DNA of 64,000 bases from Mucilaginibacter jinjuensis (GTDB lineage: Bacteria; Bacteroidota; Bacteroidia; Sphingobacteriales; Sphingobacteriaceae). Below the pieces are notes generated by a model. That model was not told the origin of the DNA, made no database searches, and saw only the letters and a program-made list of their open reading frames with translations. The stretch spans positions 2,108,001 through 2,172,000 of the forward strand of contig NZ_CP117167.1 of assembly GCF_028596025.1 (NCBI RefSeq), given 5' to 3'. How positions within the stretch are numbered: position 1 is the first letter of the stretch; each line of letters opens with the position of its first letter. The position numbers and the translations under genes were made by a program. This document shows, in pieces, positions 19,663 to 27,120 of the stretch.

Positions 19663-22600
19663 ATGATAGCGAATACTTTTATCAAAAGACCGGTAACTGC
19701 GATCGTTATATCTGTTGTATTAATGATCTCGGGATTAATCTGTCTTTTCAACCTTGCGGTCGATCAATATCCTAATATATCCCCACCGAGTGTTTCCGTA
19801 AACGGATCGTACACCGGTGCCGATGCCGAAACGGTTGAGCAAACCGTTGCCATACCCATTGAGGAACAGGTAAATGGTACGCCCGGCATGGAGTACATGC
19901 AAAGTACCAACACCAACAGCGGTGGTGTGGGGATCCGTGTTACCTTTAAAATAGGTACTAACGTACAAGTGGCTGCGCTTAATGTGCAAAACCGGGTGGG
20001 TATTGCCTCGCCGTTATTACCGTCGGTGGTAAGTAAGCTGGGTTTAACGGTGCGTGCCAGTAACCCCGATCAGTTAATGCTGATTGCTATTTACTCGCCG
20101 AAAAAATCGCACAACATTACTTTCCTCGATAACTACACCAATACGTTTATTAAGGATGCCATACTACGTGTACCCGGCGTGGGCGACGTAAGTGCCCGTA
20201 CCGACGTTTTCAGTATGCGGATCTGGATGAATCCGGATAAAATGGCCTCGTATGGTTTAACGCCGGGCGATGTTAGTGCCGCACTGAACGGCCAAAACGT
20301 ATACGTGGCAGCCGGATCTGTTGGTGCACCGCCGCAGCAAAACTCGCAGACCTACGAAACCGGGATCCTGGTAAACGGGATGCTGAGCAAGGTATCAGAC
20401 TACGAGAAAATTATAGTGCGTACTATACCTGCTACGGGCCAGTTAGTTTATCTGAAAGATGTAGCGCGGGTTGAGCTGGGCAAGTTTACCTTCTCCAGCA
20501 ACGCGTTTGTTGATGGTAACCGTTGTTCAACCATACAGGTTTATCAATCGCCGGGCAGTAATGCCTTGCAAACAGCCGAAAACGTATACGCAGAGTTAAA
20601 GAAATTAAAAACGGCTTTCCCAGCTGATGTTGATTACTCTGTGCCTTACGAGTCTGTAACCATCATCAAGGTTTCAATGGATGAGGTAATTGGGACGCTG
20701 TTAAAAGCATTAGGGCTGGTTGCCATTGTGGTATTCCTGTTCCTGCAAAACTGGCGATCAACCCTGATCCCGATCTTTGCCATCCCGGTATCTATCCTGG
20801 CAACATTCTGCTTCTTTATACCACTTGGATTTACCATCAATACCTTAACCATGTTCGGTTTCGTACTGGCCATTGGTATTGTGGTGGATGATGCTATTAT
20901 TGTGGTAGAGGCCGTGCAACATTATATCGATGAGCAGCACATGTCGCCCAAGGAGGCTACCTACCATGCCATGAAAGAGATTTCGGCGCCGGTAGTGGCT
21001 ATTGCGTTGATCCTGGCATCTGTGTTTGTGCCGGTAGGCTTTATACCGGGTATTGTGGGCAGGTTGTACCAGCAGTTTGCAATTACCATTGCTATATCGG
21101 TTGTGGTATCGGCATTTATTGCGCTGTCATTAACCCCGGCCTTGTGTACCTTATTATTAAGGCCGAGCCATCATGAAACATCCAAAAACTGGTTCGATAA
21201 GTTCTTTTTCCATTTCAACAGGATCTTTGATAAAATAACCTTCAGGTATACCAACGGCGTTCGCCGGAGCATTAAGGGGGCACGTTATATTGTACTGTTG
21301 TTATTATTGATTTGTATTGGTACCTGGCTTTTATTCAGGCTTAAACCATCGGGCTTTGTGCCGTCTGAAGATGGCGGGCGTTTATATATTACGTATCAGT
21401 TACCAGAGGCATCATCAACTACACAATCGGTTAACGTGATGACCAAGATGATGAAGATTGTAACCAAGACACCGGGCATATTACATTATACGGCGATATC
21501 TGGTTTCAACATTCTGAACGGTGGTGCTAACTCTAACAACGGCTCCATGTTCTGTATGCTTACCCCATGGGATCAGCGTACCACACCGGCCACCCAGATT
21601 GAGGGTATTACCAAGGCGCTCAAAGTCCGCTTTGCTAAAGCCGGTATCAAGAATGCCAACATTGTGGTTATCCAACCGCCGCCTATCAGGGGTATTGGTT
21701 TGGCCGCAGGTTTCAGTATGCAGATTGAGCAGGGTAACTCGAGCGATGATATCCACGCCTTTGAAAAGGTAGTACAAAACTTTGTGGCCGAAGCGCATAA
21801 AGTACCTGCTATTTCAACTTCATTCAGTTATTTTTCGGCTCATACCCCAAGTTATCAATTGACGGTTGACCGTGACAAATGCGAAAAGATGGGGGTAAAT
21901 ATATCTGATGTATTTAGTACCATGCAATCGTACATGGGTAGCTCGTTTGTAAATAACTTTACGCTTTATAACCGTACCTACCACACCGTTATCCAGGCTG
22001 ATACTACTTATCGCGCAGTTATTGGCGATATGAACAAGTATTATGTACGTAACTCGGTTGGTAATATGGTGCCGTTAAGTACGTTGATCAGTTACAAGGC
22101 AATTTCTACCGCACCGCTCATCTCGCACTTCAACATTTTCCGTTCGGCCGAAGTTGATGGCGCTATCCCGCCGGGCTATAGCAGCGGGCAAAGTTTGGAA
22201 GAATTAAGAAAACTGGCCGCACGTGTTTTACCGCGAGGCTATACCATCGAGTTTTCGGGACTTAGTTACGAAGAAATCAAGGCAGGTTCTACAACAGTAT
22301 ACATCTTTATGTTCAGTATCCTGTTTGTGTTCCTGTTCCTGGCTGCACTGTACGAGAGCTGGTCTGTACCATTCTCTGTAATGCTGGCGGTACCTATCAG
22401 TGCCTTCGGTGCTATCCTTGCGTTGACCTGCGTGCCTACATTAACTAACAACGTGTATGCACAGATTGGTTTGATTACTTTGATCGGTCTCTCAGCCAAA
22501 AACGCCATCCTGATTGTGGAATTTGCCAAATTACGTGTAGACAGGGGAGAAGAGCTTATCAAATCGACCCTCGAGGCTGTGAAGCTGCGTTTGCGACCGA

Positions 22601-22962
22601 TTATCATGACATCACTTGCCTTCATATTAGGTGTATTGCCATTGGCCCTGGCTACAGGTGCGGGTGCTGCATCGCGTAATACTATTGGTGTTACCGTGTT
22701 GGGTGGGATGATTGCATCATCAACCATATCGATATTTATTGTGCCTGTGCTGTTTGTGTTGTTCACCAAGTTCTCGTATGGTAAAAAGCAGCTGGATTGG
22801 CTACAGGCACACCATGAAGAATTGCTGGAGAAAGCCAAGAAGGTAGAAGAGCAAAATATTGATGCCGAGCTGGAATATGAGATAGAGCAATCGCATCGCG
22901 AAAATAAAGCCGACCGGGAAAAGCACGGTAGGCTTAACAGAAGTGGATTTAATACCCCTTAA
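19663..22962 (+). CDS. RND (HAE1-type) multidrug efflux permease, copy 2
   Basis: 1099 residues, collinear with the preceding pump along its whole length. The N-terminal 20 residues are almost the same, and the proton-relay residues fall at the same positions: Asp409-Asp410 in VDDAI and Lys946 in GLSAKNAI. The drug-binding porter loops differ, so substrate range may have diverged. The C-terminus is longer and highly charged. With one adaptor and one channel for two pumps, the arrangement resembles MdtBC, which works as a heterotrimer. The 3' end is followed 10 bases later by the MarR start. Confidence 0.95.
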   Translation: MIANTFIKRPVTAIVISVVLMISGLICLFNLAVDQYPNISPPSVSVNGSYTGADAETVEQTVAIPIEEQVNGTPGMEYMQSTNTNSGGVGIRVTFKIGTNVQVAALNVQNRVGIASPLLPSVVSKLGLTVRASNPDQLMLIAIYSPKKSHNITFLDNYTNTFIKDAILRVPGVGDVSARTDVFSMRIWMNPDKMASYGLTPGDVSAALNGQNVYVAAGSVGAPPQQNSQTYETGILVNGMLSKVSDYEKIIVRTIPATGQLVYLKDVARVELGKFTFSSNAFVDGNRCSTIQVYQSPGSNALQTAENVYAELKKLKTAFPADVDYSVPYESVTIIKVSMDEVIGTLLKALGLVAIVVFLFLQNWRSTLIPIFAIPVSILATFCFFIPLGFTINTLTMFGFVLAIGIVVDDAIIVVEAVQHYIDEQHMSPKEATYHAMKEISAPVVAIALILASVFVPVGFIPGIVGRLYQQFAITIAISVVVSAFIALSLTPALCTLLLRPSHHETSKNWFDKFFFHFNRIFDKITFRYTNGVRRSIKGARYIVLLLLLICIGTWLLFRLKPSGFVPSEDGGRLYITYQLPEASSTTQSVNVMTKMMKIVTKTPGILHYTAISGFNILNGGANSNNGSMFCMLTPWDQRTTPATQIEGITKALKVRFAKAGIKNANIVVIQPPPIRGIGLAAGFSMQIEQGNSSDDIHAFEKVVQNFVAEAHKVPAISTSFSYFSAHTPSYQLTVDRDKCEKMGVNISDVFSTMQSYMGSSFVNNFTLYNRTYHTVIQADTTYRAVIGDMNKYYVRNSVGNMVPLSTLISYKAISTAPLISHFNIFRSAEVDGAIPPGYSSGQSLEELRKLAARVLPRGYTIEFSGLSYEEIKAGSTTVYIFMFSILFVFLFLAALYESWSVPFSVMLAVPISAFGAILALTCVPTLTNNVYAQIGLITLIGLSAKNAILIVEFAKLRVDRGEELIKSTLEAVKLRLRPIIMTSLAFILGVLPLALATGAGAASRNTIGVTVLGGMIASSTISIFIVPVLFVLFTKFSYGKKQLDWLQAHHEELLEKAKKVEEQNIDAELEYEIEQSHRENKADREKHGRLNRSGFNTP

Positions 22963-22972
22963 ATATAACGTT

Positions 22973-23404
22973 ATGAAACAAGTTCAATTAATTTCACGAA
23001 GCTTAAGGCAGATCAACAATCTTTATAAAAAGATGCTGACCAAAGAATTATCTGCCTTTGAACTCGACCATCATTTCGAGGCCTTGCTGATGCTTGCCAT
23101 ACAGGAACGGCCGATAACCCAAAACCAGTTGGCGGAGCTATTACAGGTTGATAAATCGCGTGTGGTAAGTATTATATCTTACCTGGAGCAAAGAAAGCTG
23201 ATTTACATTGAGCGTAACCCTGCCGACAGGCGCGAACATTACATTCATTTATCGCCCGATGCGGTATCATCAATCCCGCACATTGAACGCAGCGTGGAGA
23301 AAATAAACGAAGTAGCGGAGTTTGGCATTGAGCATGAAAAGCTCGTCACTTTCTTCGAAGTATCAGAAATGATCCAGCAAAACTTACTAAAGCAGGCTAT
23401 TTAG
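22973..23404 (+). CDS. MarR-family transcriptional regulator
   Basis: 143 residues from ATG 22973; an in-frame codon at 22943 would overlap the pump gene and is unlikely. A winged helix is evident: ITQNQLAELLQVDKSRVVSIISYLEQRKLIYIERNPADRREHYIHLS, with the DRR wing motif of MarR proteins. Last gene of the efflux operon, followed directly by a terminator. It probably represses the operon and responds to a pump substrate; no operator could be identified. Confidence 0.9.
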   Translation: MKQVQLISRSLRQINNLYKKMLTKELSAFELDHHFEALLMLAIQERPITQNQLAELLQVDKSRVVSIISYLEQRKLIYIERNPADRREHYIHLSPDAVSSIPHIERSVEKINEVAEFGIEHEKLVTFFEVSEMIQQNLLKQAI

Positions 23405-23409
23405 CCATG

Positions 23410-23439
23410 AAAGCCGGAAGATAATCTTCCGGCTTTTTT
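23410..23439 (+). terminator. Rho-independent terminator of the RND operon
   Basis: Stem AAAGCCGGAAGA (23410-23421) with 23425-23436, tight loop, T-run. Confidence 0.9.
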
Positions 23440-23500
23440 GTTGCTGCACCCTGGCTTGTCATGGAATGGGGGTGGAACTTTCCACCTGTTCTATGTTACA

Positions 23501-23635
23501 AACCTAAAAGTCATTAAATTCAAAAATATTATTCTTAATTATCTGAATATGAGTTAATTAAAATGATGTTTAAACATGTGTCCGTTCCACTTTTGCAGAC
23601 CTAAAAGTATTTATTTTCTAACCTAAAAGTCATTG
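23501..23635 (+). repeat. Three direct copies of an ACCTAAAAGT motif
   Basis: AACCTAAAAGTCATT at 23501-23515 and 23620-23634, and a variant ACCTAAAAGTATTT at 23599-23612. They lie in the 650-base gap before the cysteine-linked genes, all in the same orientation. They could be binding sites for a regulator; the factor is unknown. Confidence 0.55.
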
Positions 23636-23773
23636 CATTAAACGCGATAAGAGGGTCTGAAAATATTTTCAAAAAAAGACTACTAATTTGGTAGATTATT
23701 TTTAATTTTGTTTCATACAAAGAAAAGATCACCATATTGGATGTCAGGCAGCCGGTAGTGATCACCAGATAAA

Positions 23774-23851
23774 ATGATGAAATTAATTAGCACAACATAC
23801 CAAAAATCATTAAGCAGCTTTACCTGTAGCTGTTGTATGTGTTGTTGTTAA
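23774..23851 (+). CDS. 25-residue putative leader peptide ending in a cysteine cluster (uORF1)
   Basis: ATG 23774 (or 23777) to TAA 23849. The last eight residues are CSCCMCCC: six of the final eight codons are Cys (all TGT). It precedes the peroxiredoxin-like gene by about 200 bases. Consecutive regulatory codons in a short ORF are the hallmark of attenuation leader peptides, and polycysteine leaders that sense cysteine supply have been reported in mycobacteria. No SD and no certain terminator structure are visible, so translation is unproven. Confidence 0.55.
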   Translation: MMKLISTTYQKSLSSFTCSCCMCCC

Positions 23852-23916
23852 TTAGATAGGAGAAGAGGCCACCAGCGCCCGCAGTTCATTTACGCAATCA
23901 TTTATATCACAATCCA

Positions 23917-24000
23917 ATGTCTTCGTTTAAACAGGTATATCTATTCATTCAGTCCATTTATTATAAAGCTGTTTACGGTTTAAGTTATTGTTGTTGCTAA
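23917..24000 (+). CDS. 27-residue putative leader peptide ending CCC (uORF2)
   Basis: ATG 23917 to TAA 23998-24000; the ORF ends GLSYCCC with codons TGT TGT TGC. It lies 65 bases after uORF1 and 53 bases before the next gene. The body is unlike uORF1, so the shared feature is only the terminal Cys run. Two neighbouring small ORFs with the same ending make chance less likely, but translation is unproven. Confidence 0.5.
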   Translation: MSSFKQVYLFIQSIYYKAVYGLSYCCC

Positions 24001-24053
24001 GAACCTACCTTATCAATTCTTAAAACATTCAATAACATTTAAATCTTAAAATT

Positions 24054-24686
24054 ATGCTTAATAATAATCTGAAATTCCCGGCATTTGATACGCTTGAACT
24101 TATCACCGAGCTTGAATACAACATGCAAACCTATACCAAATTAAAGCCTGCAAAACCCGGCGATTTTATCAATGGCTTAAGCCAAACCAAGAATAAGCTG
24201 CACCCGTACTTTGATGAAAACGTTTATAATCAATCGGGCATTGCATTTTCTTATACCAAAAAGCCACTGGTGCTCTATTTTTATTCGAGCCAGTGGGGCG
24301 CAAGCAGCATTGCGCATTTAAAACAATTAAATACCCAATTGCAGCAAATTCAATATCATTACGGTAACCTGCTGGTGGTTACAGATAACGAGGATGATAT
24401 AAAACAAGCCCTGTGGGACCACAGCTTATCGCTTCAGTATTATATCGACTCAAAATATGAACTATCTGAGCTGTTAGGTATTTATGCCGATAGCAGCCCT
24501 GCATGGAACCGTTATGCAGGGGTAGATCAAAACGTGCCGTTGCCATCGGTTTATGTTTTAGATAGTTTGCGCCAGGTGGCGTTTGCGCATGCTAACGAGG
24601 ATATATTAACAGGCTTGCCGCTGAATTATATTACAGAGGCAGTTTATCAGTCGAACAAGTATTTATCTAATAAACGATCGGCATAA
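24054..24686 (+). CDS. Cysteine-free peroxiredoxin-like (AhpC/TSA, PRX-like) protein
   Basis: 210 residues, no signal peptide. The core follows PRX-like thioredoxin-fold proteins: LVLYFYSSQWGASSIAHLKQLN aligns with the usual FYRGxWCPxC active site, then NLLVVTDNEDD, YYIDSKYELSELLGIY and LPSVYVLDSLRQVAFAHANED. Both active-site cysteines are replaced (Trp81-Gly-Ala-Ser-Ser85) and no Cys occurs anywhere in the protein, so it cannot be a thiol peroxidase. It is preceded by two Cys-ended small ORFs and followed by a tRNA-Cys gene. A binding or regulatory role is possible. Family assignment is by motif order. Confidence 0.7.
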   Translation: MLNNNLKFPAFDTLELITELEYNMQTYTKLKPAKPGDFINGLSQTKNKLHPYFDENVYNQSGIAFSYTKKPLVLYFYSSQWGASSIAHLKQLNTQLQQIQYHYGNLLVVTDNEDDIKQALWDHSLSLQYYIDSKYELSELLGIYADSSPAWNRYAGVDQNVPLPSVYVLDSLRQVAFAHANEDILTGLPLNYITEAVYQSNKYLSNKRSA

Positions 24687-24820
24687 AATAATCTATTATT
24701 TCCGATAGCAGTTTATCTGCCAAAGCTCCATACAAAGAGCACCGGGACAGCAGCTAAAGCAGAAAATAGCTATTGAGGGGAATGCTATGCAAAAAATTAT
24801 GGTATAGCATTTCATTATAG

Positions 24821-24892
24821 GGTAGGGTGGCCGAGTGGTTAGGCGGGGGTCTGCAAAACCTTTTACGGCGGTTCGAATCCGCCTCCATACCT
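24821..24892 (+). tRNA. tRNA-Cys (anticodon GCA) with an irregular acceptor stem
   Basis: D arm GCC-GAGTGGTTA-GGC (24830-24844), anticodon loop CTGCAAA with GCA at 24853-24855, and T arm GGCGG-TTCGAAT-CCGCC (24867-24883) are all well formed. Discriminator base T at 24892 is the expected tRNA-Cys identity base. The acceptor GGTAGGG pairs with TCC-TACC only if A24887 is bulged out, with a terminal G-U pair, and the anticodon stem has two G-U pairs. No CCA is encoded. It may be a functional tRNA, a decaying copy, or a tRNA-like regulator. Confidence 0.85.
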
Positions 24893-24926
24893 CAAATTAA
24901 TAGTATGGACAAGCATATACAGCGGT

Positions 24927-25031
24927 TTACACCTTATTAAAGCTGGTGGTGTAGTACTGTCACTGCATTCCCCTAAATTTAGGGGAAGACCACAGTTTTT
25001 GCCTTTTGCAAGAAACGATGATAAGGGGTAG
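24927..25031. repeat. MITE-like repeat, copy C (divergent)
   Basis: About 104 bases sharing the layout of the two copies near 29 kb: left end TACACCTTATTAAAG, internal AGTACTGTCACTGCATTC, the perfect 20-bp palindrome TTCCCCTAAATTTAGGGGAA, and right end ATAAGGGGTAGAATTTA. The terminal repeats have drifted from the perfect 14-bp form seen at 28.9 kb. Confidence 0.8.
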
Positions 25032-25106
25032 AATTTATGCTAATCAAACTTGTAAGCATACTGTAGAGATTAATAAAATTCAGAAACACTAATTAATATT
25101 ATACCG

Positions 25107-25460
25107 ATGGCTACCATTTTAAAGAACAATGTAACCAATAACCATCTGAGGGTACTGGAAAATACCACCGAAGTAAACGATGTGCTGCGTACCATAAGCA
25201 CCCGCTGGAAAATGATGATCCTCTATGATATTTCGCAGGGGGTAAACCAGGTTAATAAAATAAAGGCCGCATTCCCAACGGCATCAGATCACATGCTTAC
25301 CCAGCGCCTGCGTGAGCTGGAGGCCGAAAAATTTATTGAAAAACAAGTAGTGGGCGATGTTGTACCTGTACAGGTTAGTTATTCTTTAACTACTAAAAGC
25401 CGTGCTTTACTGCAAATTATCAAACAATTACAACAATGGGGATTGCATTGGAAAGACTGA
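25107..25460 (+). CDS. HxlR-family transcriptional regulator lacking cysteine
   Basis: 117 residues, a single HxlR winged helix: VLRTISTRWKMMILYDISQG, then FPTASDHMLTQRLRELEAEKFIEKQVV and YSLTTKSRALLQIIKQLQQWG. HxlR proteins such as YodB and HypR usually sense quinones or oxidants through an N-terminal conserved Cys. Here that position reads NTTEVNDVLRTIS and the whole protein has no Cys. It follows the tRNA-Cys and repeat copy C, and a terminator lies after it. The target could be the peroxiredoxin-like gene upstream; this is inferred only from position. Confidence 0.88.
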   Translation: MATILKNNVTNNHLRVLENTTEVNDVLRTISTRWKMMILYDISQGVNQVNKIKAAFPTASDHMLTQRLRELEAEKFIEKQVVGDVVPVQVSYSLTTKSRALLQIIKQLQQWGLHWKD

Positions 25461-25472
25461 TCTGAAAAATTT

Positions 25473-25504
25473 AAAGCCCCGCCGGTTTATACCGGCAGGG
25501 CTTT
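25473..25504. terminator. Hairpin shared by convergent genes
   Basis: AAAGCCCC-GCCGGT, TTAT loop, ACCGGC-A-GGGCTTT, with one bulge. It sits between the plus-strand HxlR gene and the minus-strand DUF1223 gene and may serve both. Confidence 0.75.
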
Positions 25505-25530
25505 GGTGTAATTATATGTGGGATGTGTGT

Positions 25531-26295
25531 TTACATGGTTTCGCCAATGTTTAATGCGGTGGCCGAGGTGATATTTAGATTTTTAGCATTCTGGGTGTAA
25601 ACAATCAGTTTCAGGGCCTTGTTCCTTAAATCGGCAGGTATCTCCATATTAATTTTGCCCGATGAGTTGCTGATAGGCGCAGTAACAAACTGCCGTACAA
25701 TATCTATATGTTGTAAAGTGCGGCCCTTGTTTTCGCCCGCCTTTATCTCGCTCACTTCTTCTTTCTGCACAAGGGCCACATTAATTACATCTTTTTTGTC
25801 GAAAGAAATGGCTTTGTATGTCAATTCGGCTTCACCGTTTTTGGCGGATACGGTGTATTCGATGTTGGTTTTTCTTTTGCTGTTCTTAGTGGCTTGGTTT
25901 ATAGCTGTATGTATTTTATCAGCTTCAGACCCAATCATCTCCTGTTTACCATTGATAACCATTTGCGGGGTATAGGCTTGTACCTTTAAAGCTGTATTAT
26001 AGGCATACTGCCTTTTACTGAACGCCGGGCTGCTGTATTTATCTTTCCACCCTAACTTATCCCAGTAGTCTACATGAAATTCGAGCAGGTAAACATTGGT
26101 GCCCGCATATTCCTGATCAAGCTTCTTGAGCAGCGCCTCTGCTGATGGACAGCTTGAGCATCCCTCTGAAGTAAAGAGTTCGCACACAACAAAGCCGTTG
26201 TCATTGCTAATGGCGTTCTTAATAGCTTTCTGTTCCCGGGAGCTTGCGCCTGCTGTTTCGCACAGCAAAAACAGAAGGATGATTATCTTTTTCAT
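25531..26295 (-). CDS. DUF1223 thioredoxin-like secreted protein
   Basis: 254 residues with an N-terminal signal peptide (MKKIIILLFLLCETAGASS). The DUF1223 signature VVCELFTSEGCSSCPSAEALL carries a CxxC thioredoxin-like motif, followed by YLLEFHVDYWDKLGWKDKYSSPAFSKRQ and YTPQMVINGKQEMIG, all conserved in the family. A C-terminal beta domain ends with EIPADLRNKALKLIVYTQNAKN. Function is unknown; a periplasmic redox role is plausible. Its ATG overlaps the stop of the upstream membrane-protein gene by one base, so the two are coupled. Confidence 0.9.
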   Translation of the reverse strand: MKKIIILLFLLCETAGASSREQKAIKNAISNDNGFVVCELFTSEGCSSCPSAEALLKKLDQEYAGTNVYLLEFHVDYWDKLGWKDKYSSPAFSKRQYAYNTALKVQAYTPQMVINGKQEMIGSEADKIHTAINQATKNSKRKTNIEYTVSAKNGEAELTYKAISFDKKDVINVALVQKEEVSEIKAGENKGRTLQHIDIVRQFVTAPISNSSGKINMEIPADLRNKALKLIVYTQNAKNLNITSATALNIGETM

Positions 26296-26810
26296 TACAA
26301 TTGGTTTTCGTATACCGTTGGCTTAGCATAGTACTTCGAAGCAATATAGGTTATTGGCAAGGCAATACAAATGATAAGGATAATGAGGTTTACAAGCGCA
26401 GGCACAGGTTGAAAAGGTCTCCAGCCTATTTTACTTAACGGCACCACGCAAAAGGTCATGATAATAAATACAAAGGTACCATATATAACTGCATTTAAGG
26501 CCACGCTTTTGTGCAGGAAACTAATGTAAGGGTAGCTGAAAAAGTAAACCAGGGTAAATGATAAGGCTATTATATAATGCATAATTAAGCCCTGTACGGC
26601 TATTGTAGTGCCGCCGGTAAAAGCATCTTTACCATACAGTGCGCTTGCTACAAATTTAAACACACCAGCCCAGTTGCCTTTACCCAGTATAAATGTGGCT
26701 GCCAGGGCATCTAATGTACCTGCAATAAGCCAGCTTACGATAACCACCAGTATAAAGCCTTTATTATTATTTATTCTTTCTGCAAATTGATAATGAGTTT
26801 GGATATCCAT
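26295..26810 (-). CDS. Four-helix integral membrane protein, unknown function
   Basis: 171 residues from the Met at 26810; the open frame extends 51 codons further upstream but that part is not membrane-protein-like and the Met at 26810 is preferred. Helices: GFILVVIVSWLIAGTLDALAA, HYIIALSFTLVYFFSYPYI, SVALNAVIYGTFVFIIMTFCVV and ALVNLIILIICIALPITYIA. The GTTIAVQG loop and conserved DA in the first helix recall small YagU-like proteins, without certainty. The stop overlaps the ATG of the DUF1223 gene, showing an operon. Confidence 0.75.
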   Translation of the reverse strand: MDIQTHYQFAERINNNKGFILVVIVSWLIAGTLDALAATFILGKGNWAGVFKFVASALYGKDAFTGGTTIAVQGLIMHYIIALSFTLVYFFSYPYISFLHKSVALNAVIYGTFVFIIMTFCVVPLSKIGWRPFQPVPALVNLIILIICIALPITYIASKYYAKPTVYENQL

Positions 26811-27120
26811 ATTAAATTGTTGTGTTAGATTTTTTGAGGTTGATTTAATTACCCATACAGGCTCCCTCGCGAAACCTGTATGGATTATCTGACTTAATGA
26901 CTCAACTAATTCATCGCTAAATGAAAAATTGTGACAGGCAAATATTAATGCTAACACAGCCATATTATAATTAAACCTATATAGGTACCGCTGTGAGCTA
27001 CGTACGGCCGATAACTAAATGCGTTTAACAATCGTACACGTTAAAGCGCCATTGGTATACTTTAAAGCACCTTTGATGGCAATATTGATTTTTTGGCCAA
27101 ATAATAGCGACCTTTAAATA
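26811..27120. other. Intergenic region between divergent genes
   Basis: 310 bases between the minus-strand membrane gene and the plus-strand histidine kinase. It must hold two promoters. I see no repeat, hairpin or recognised operator. Confidence 0.5.

Noticed and set aside
22266..22838. 190-codon minus-strand ORF inside the second RND pump
   Set aside because: Antisense shadow of a conserved transporter region; no start context or domain.
23640..23850. SAM or other riboswitch ahead of the peroxiredoxin-like gene
   Set aside because: No SAM-I/SAM-II core pattern could be matched by eye; the Cys-ended ORFs explain the region better.
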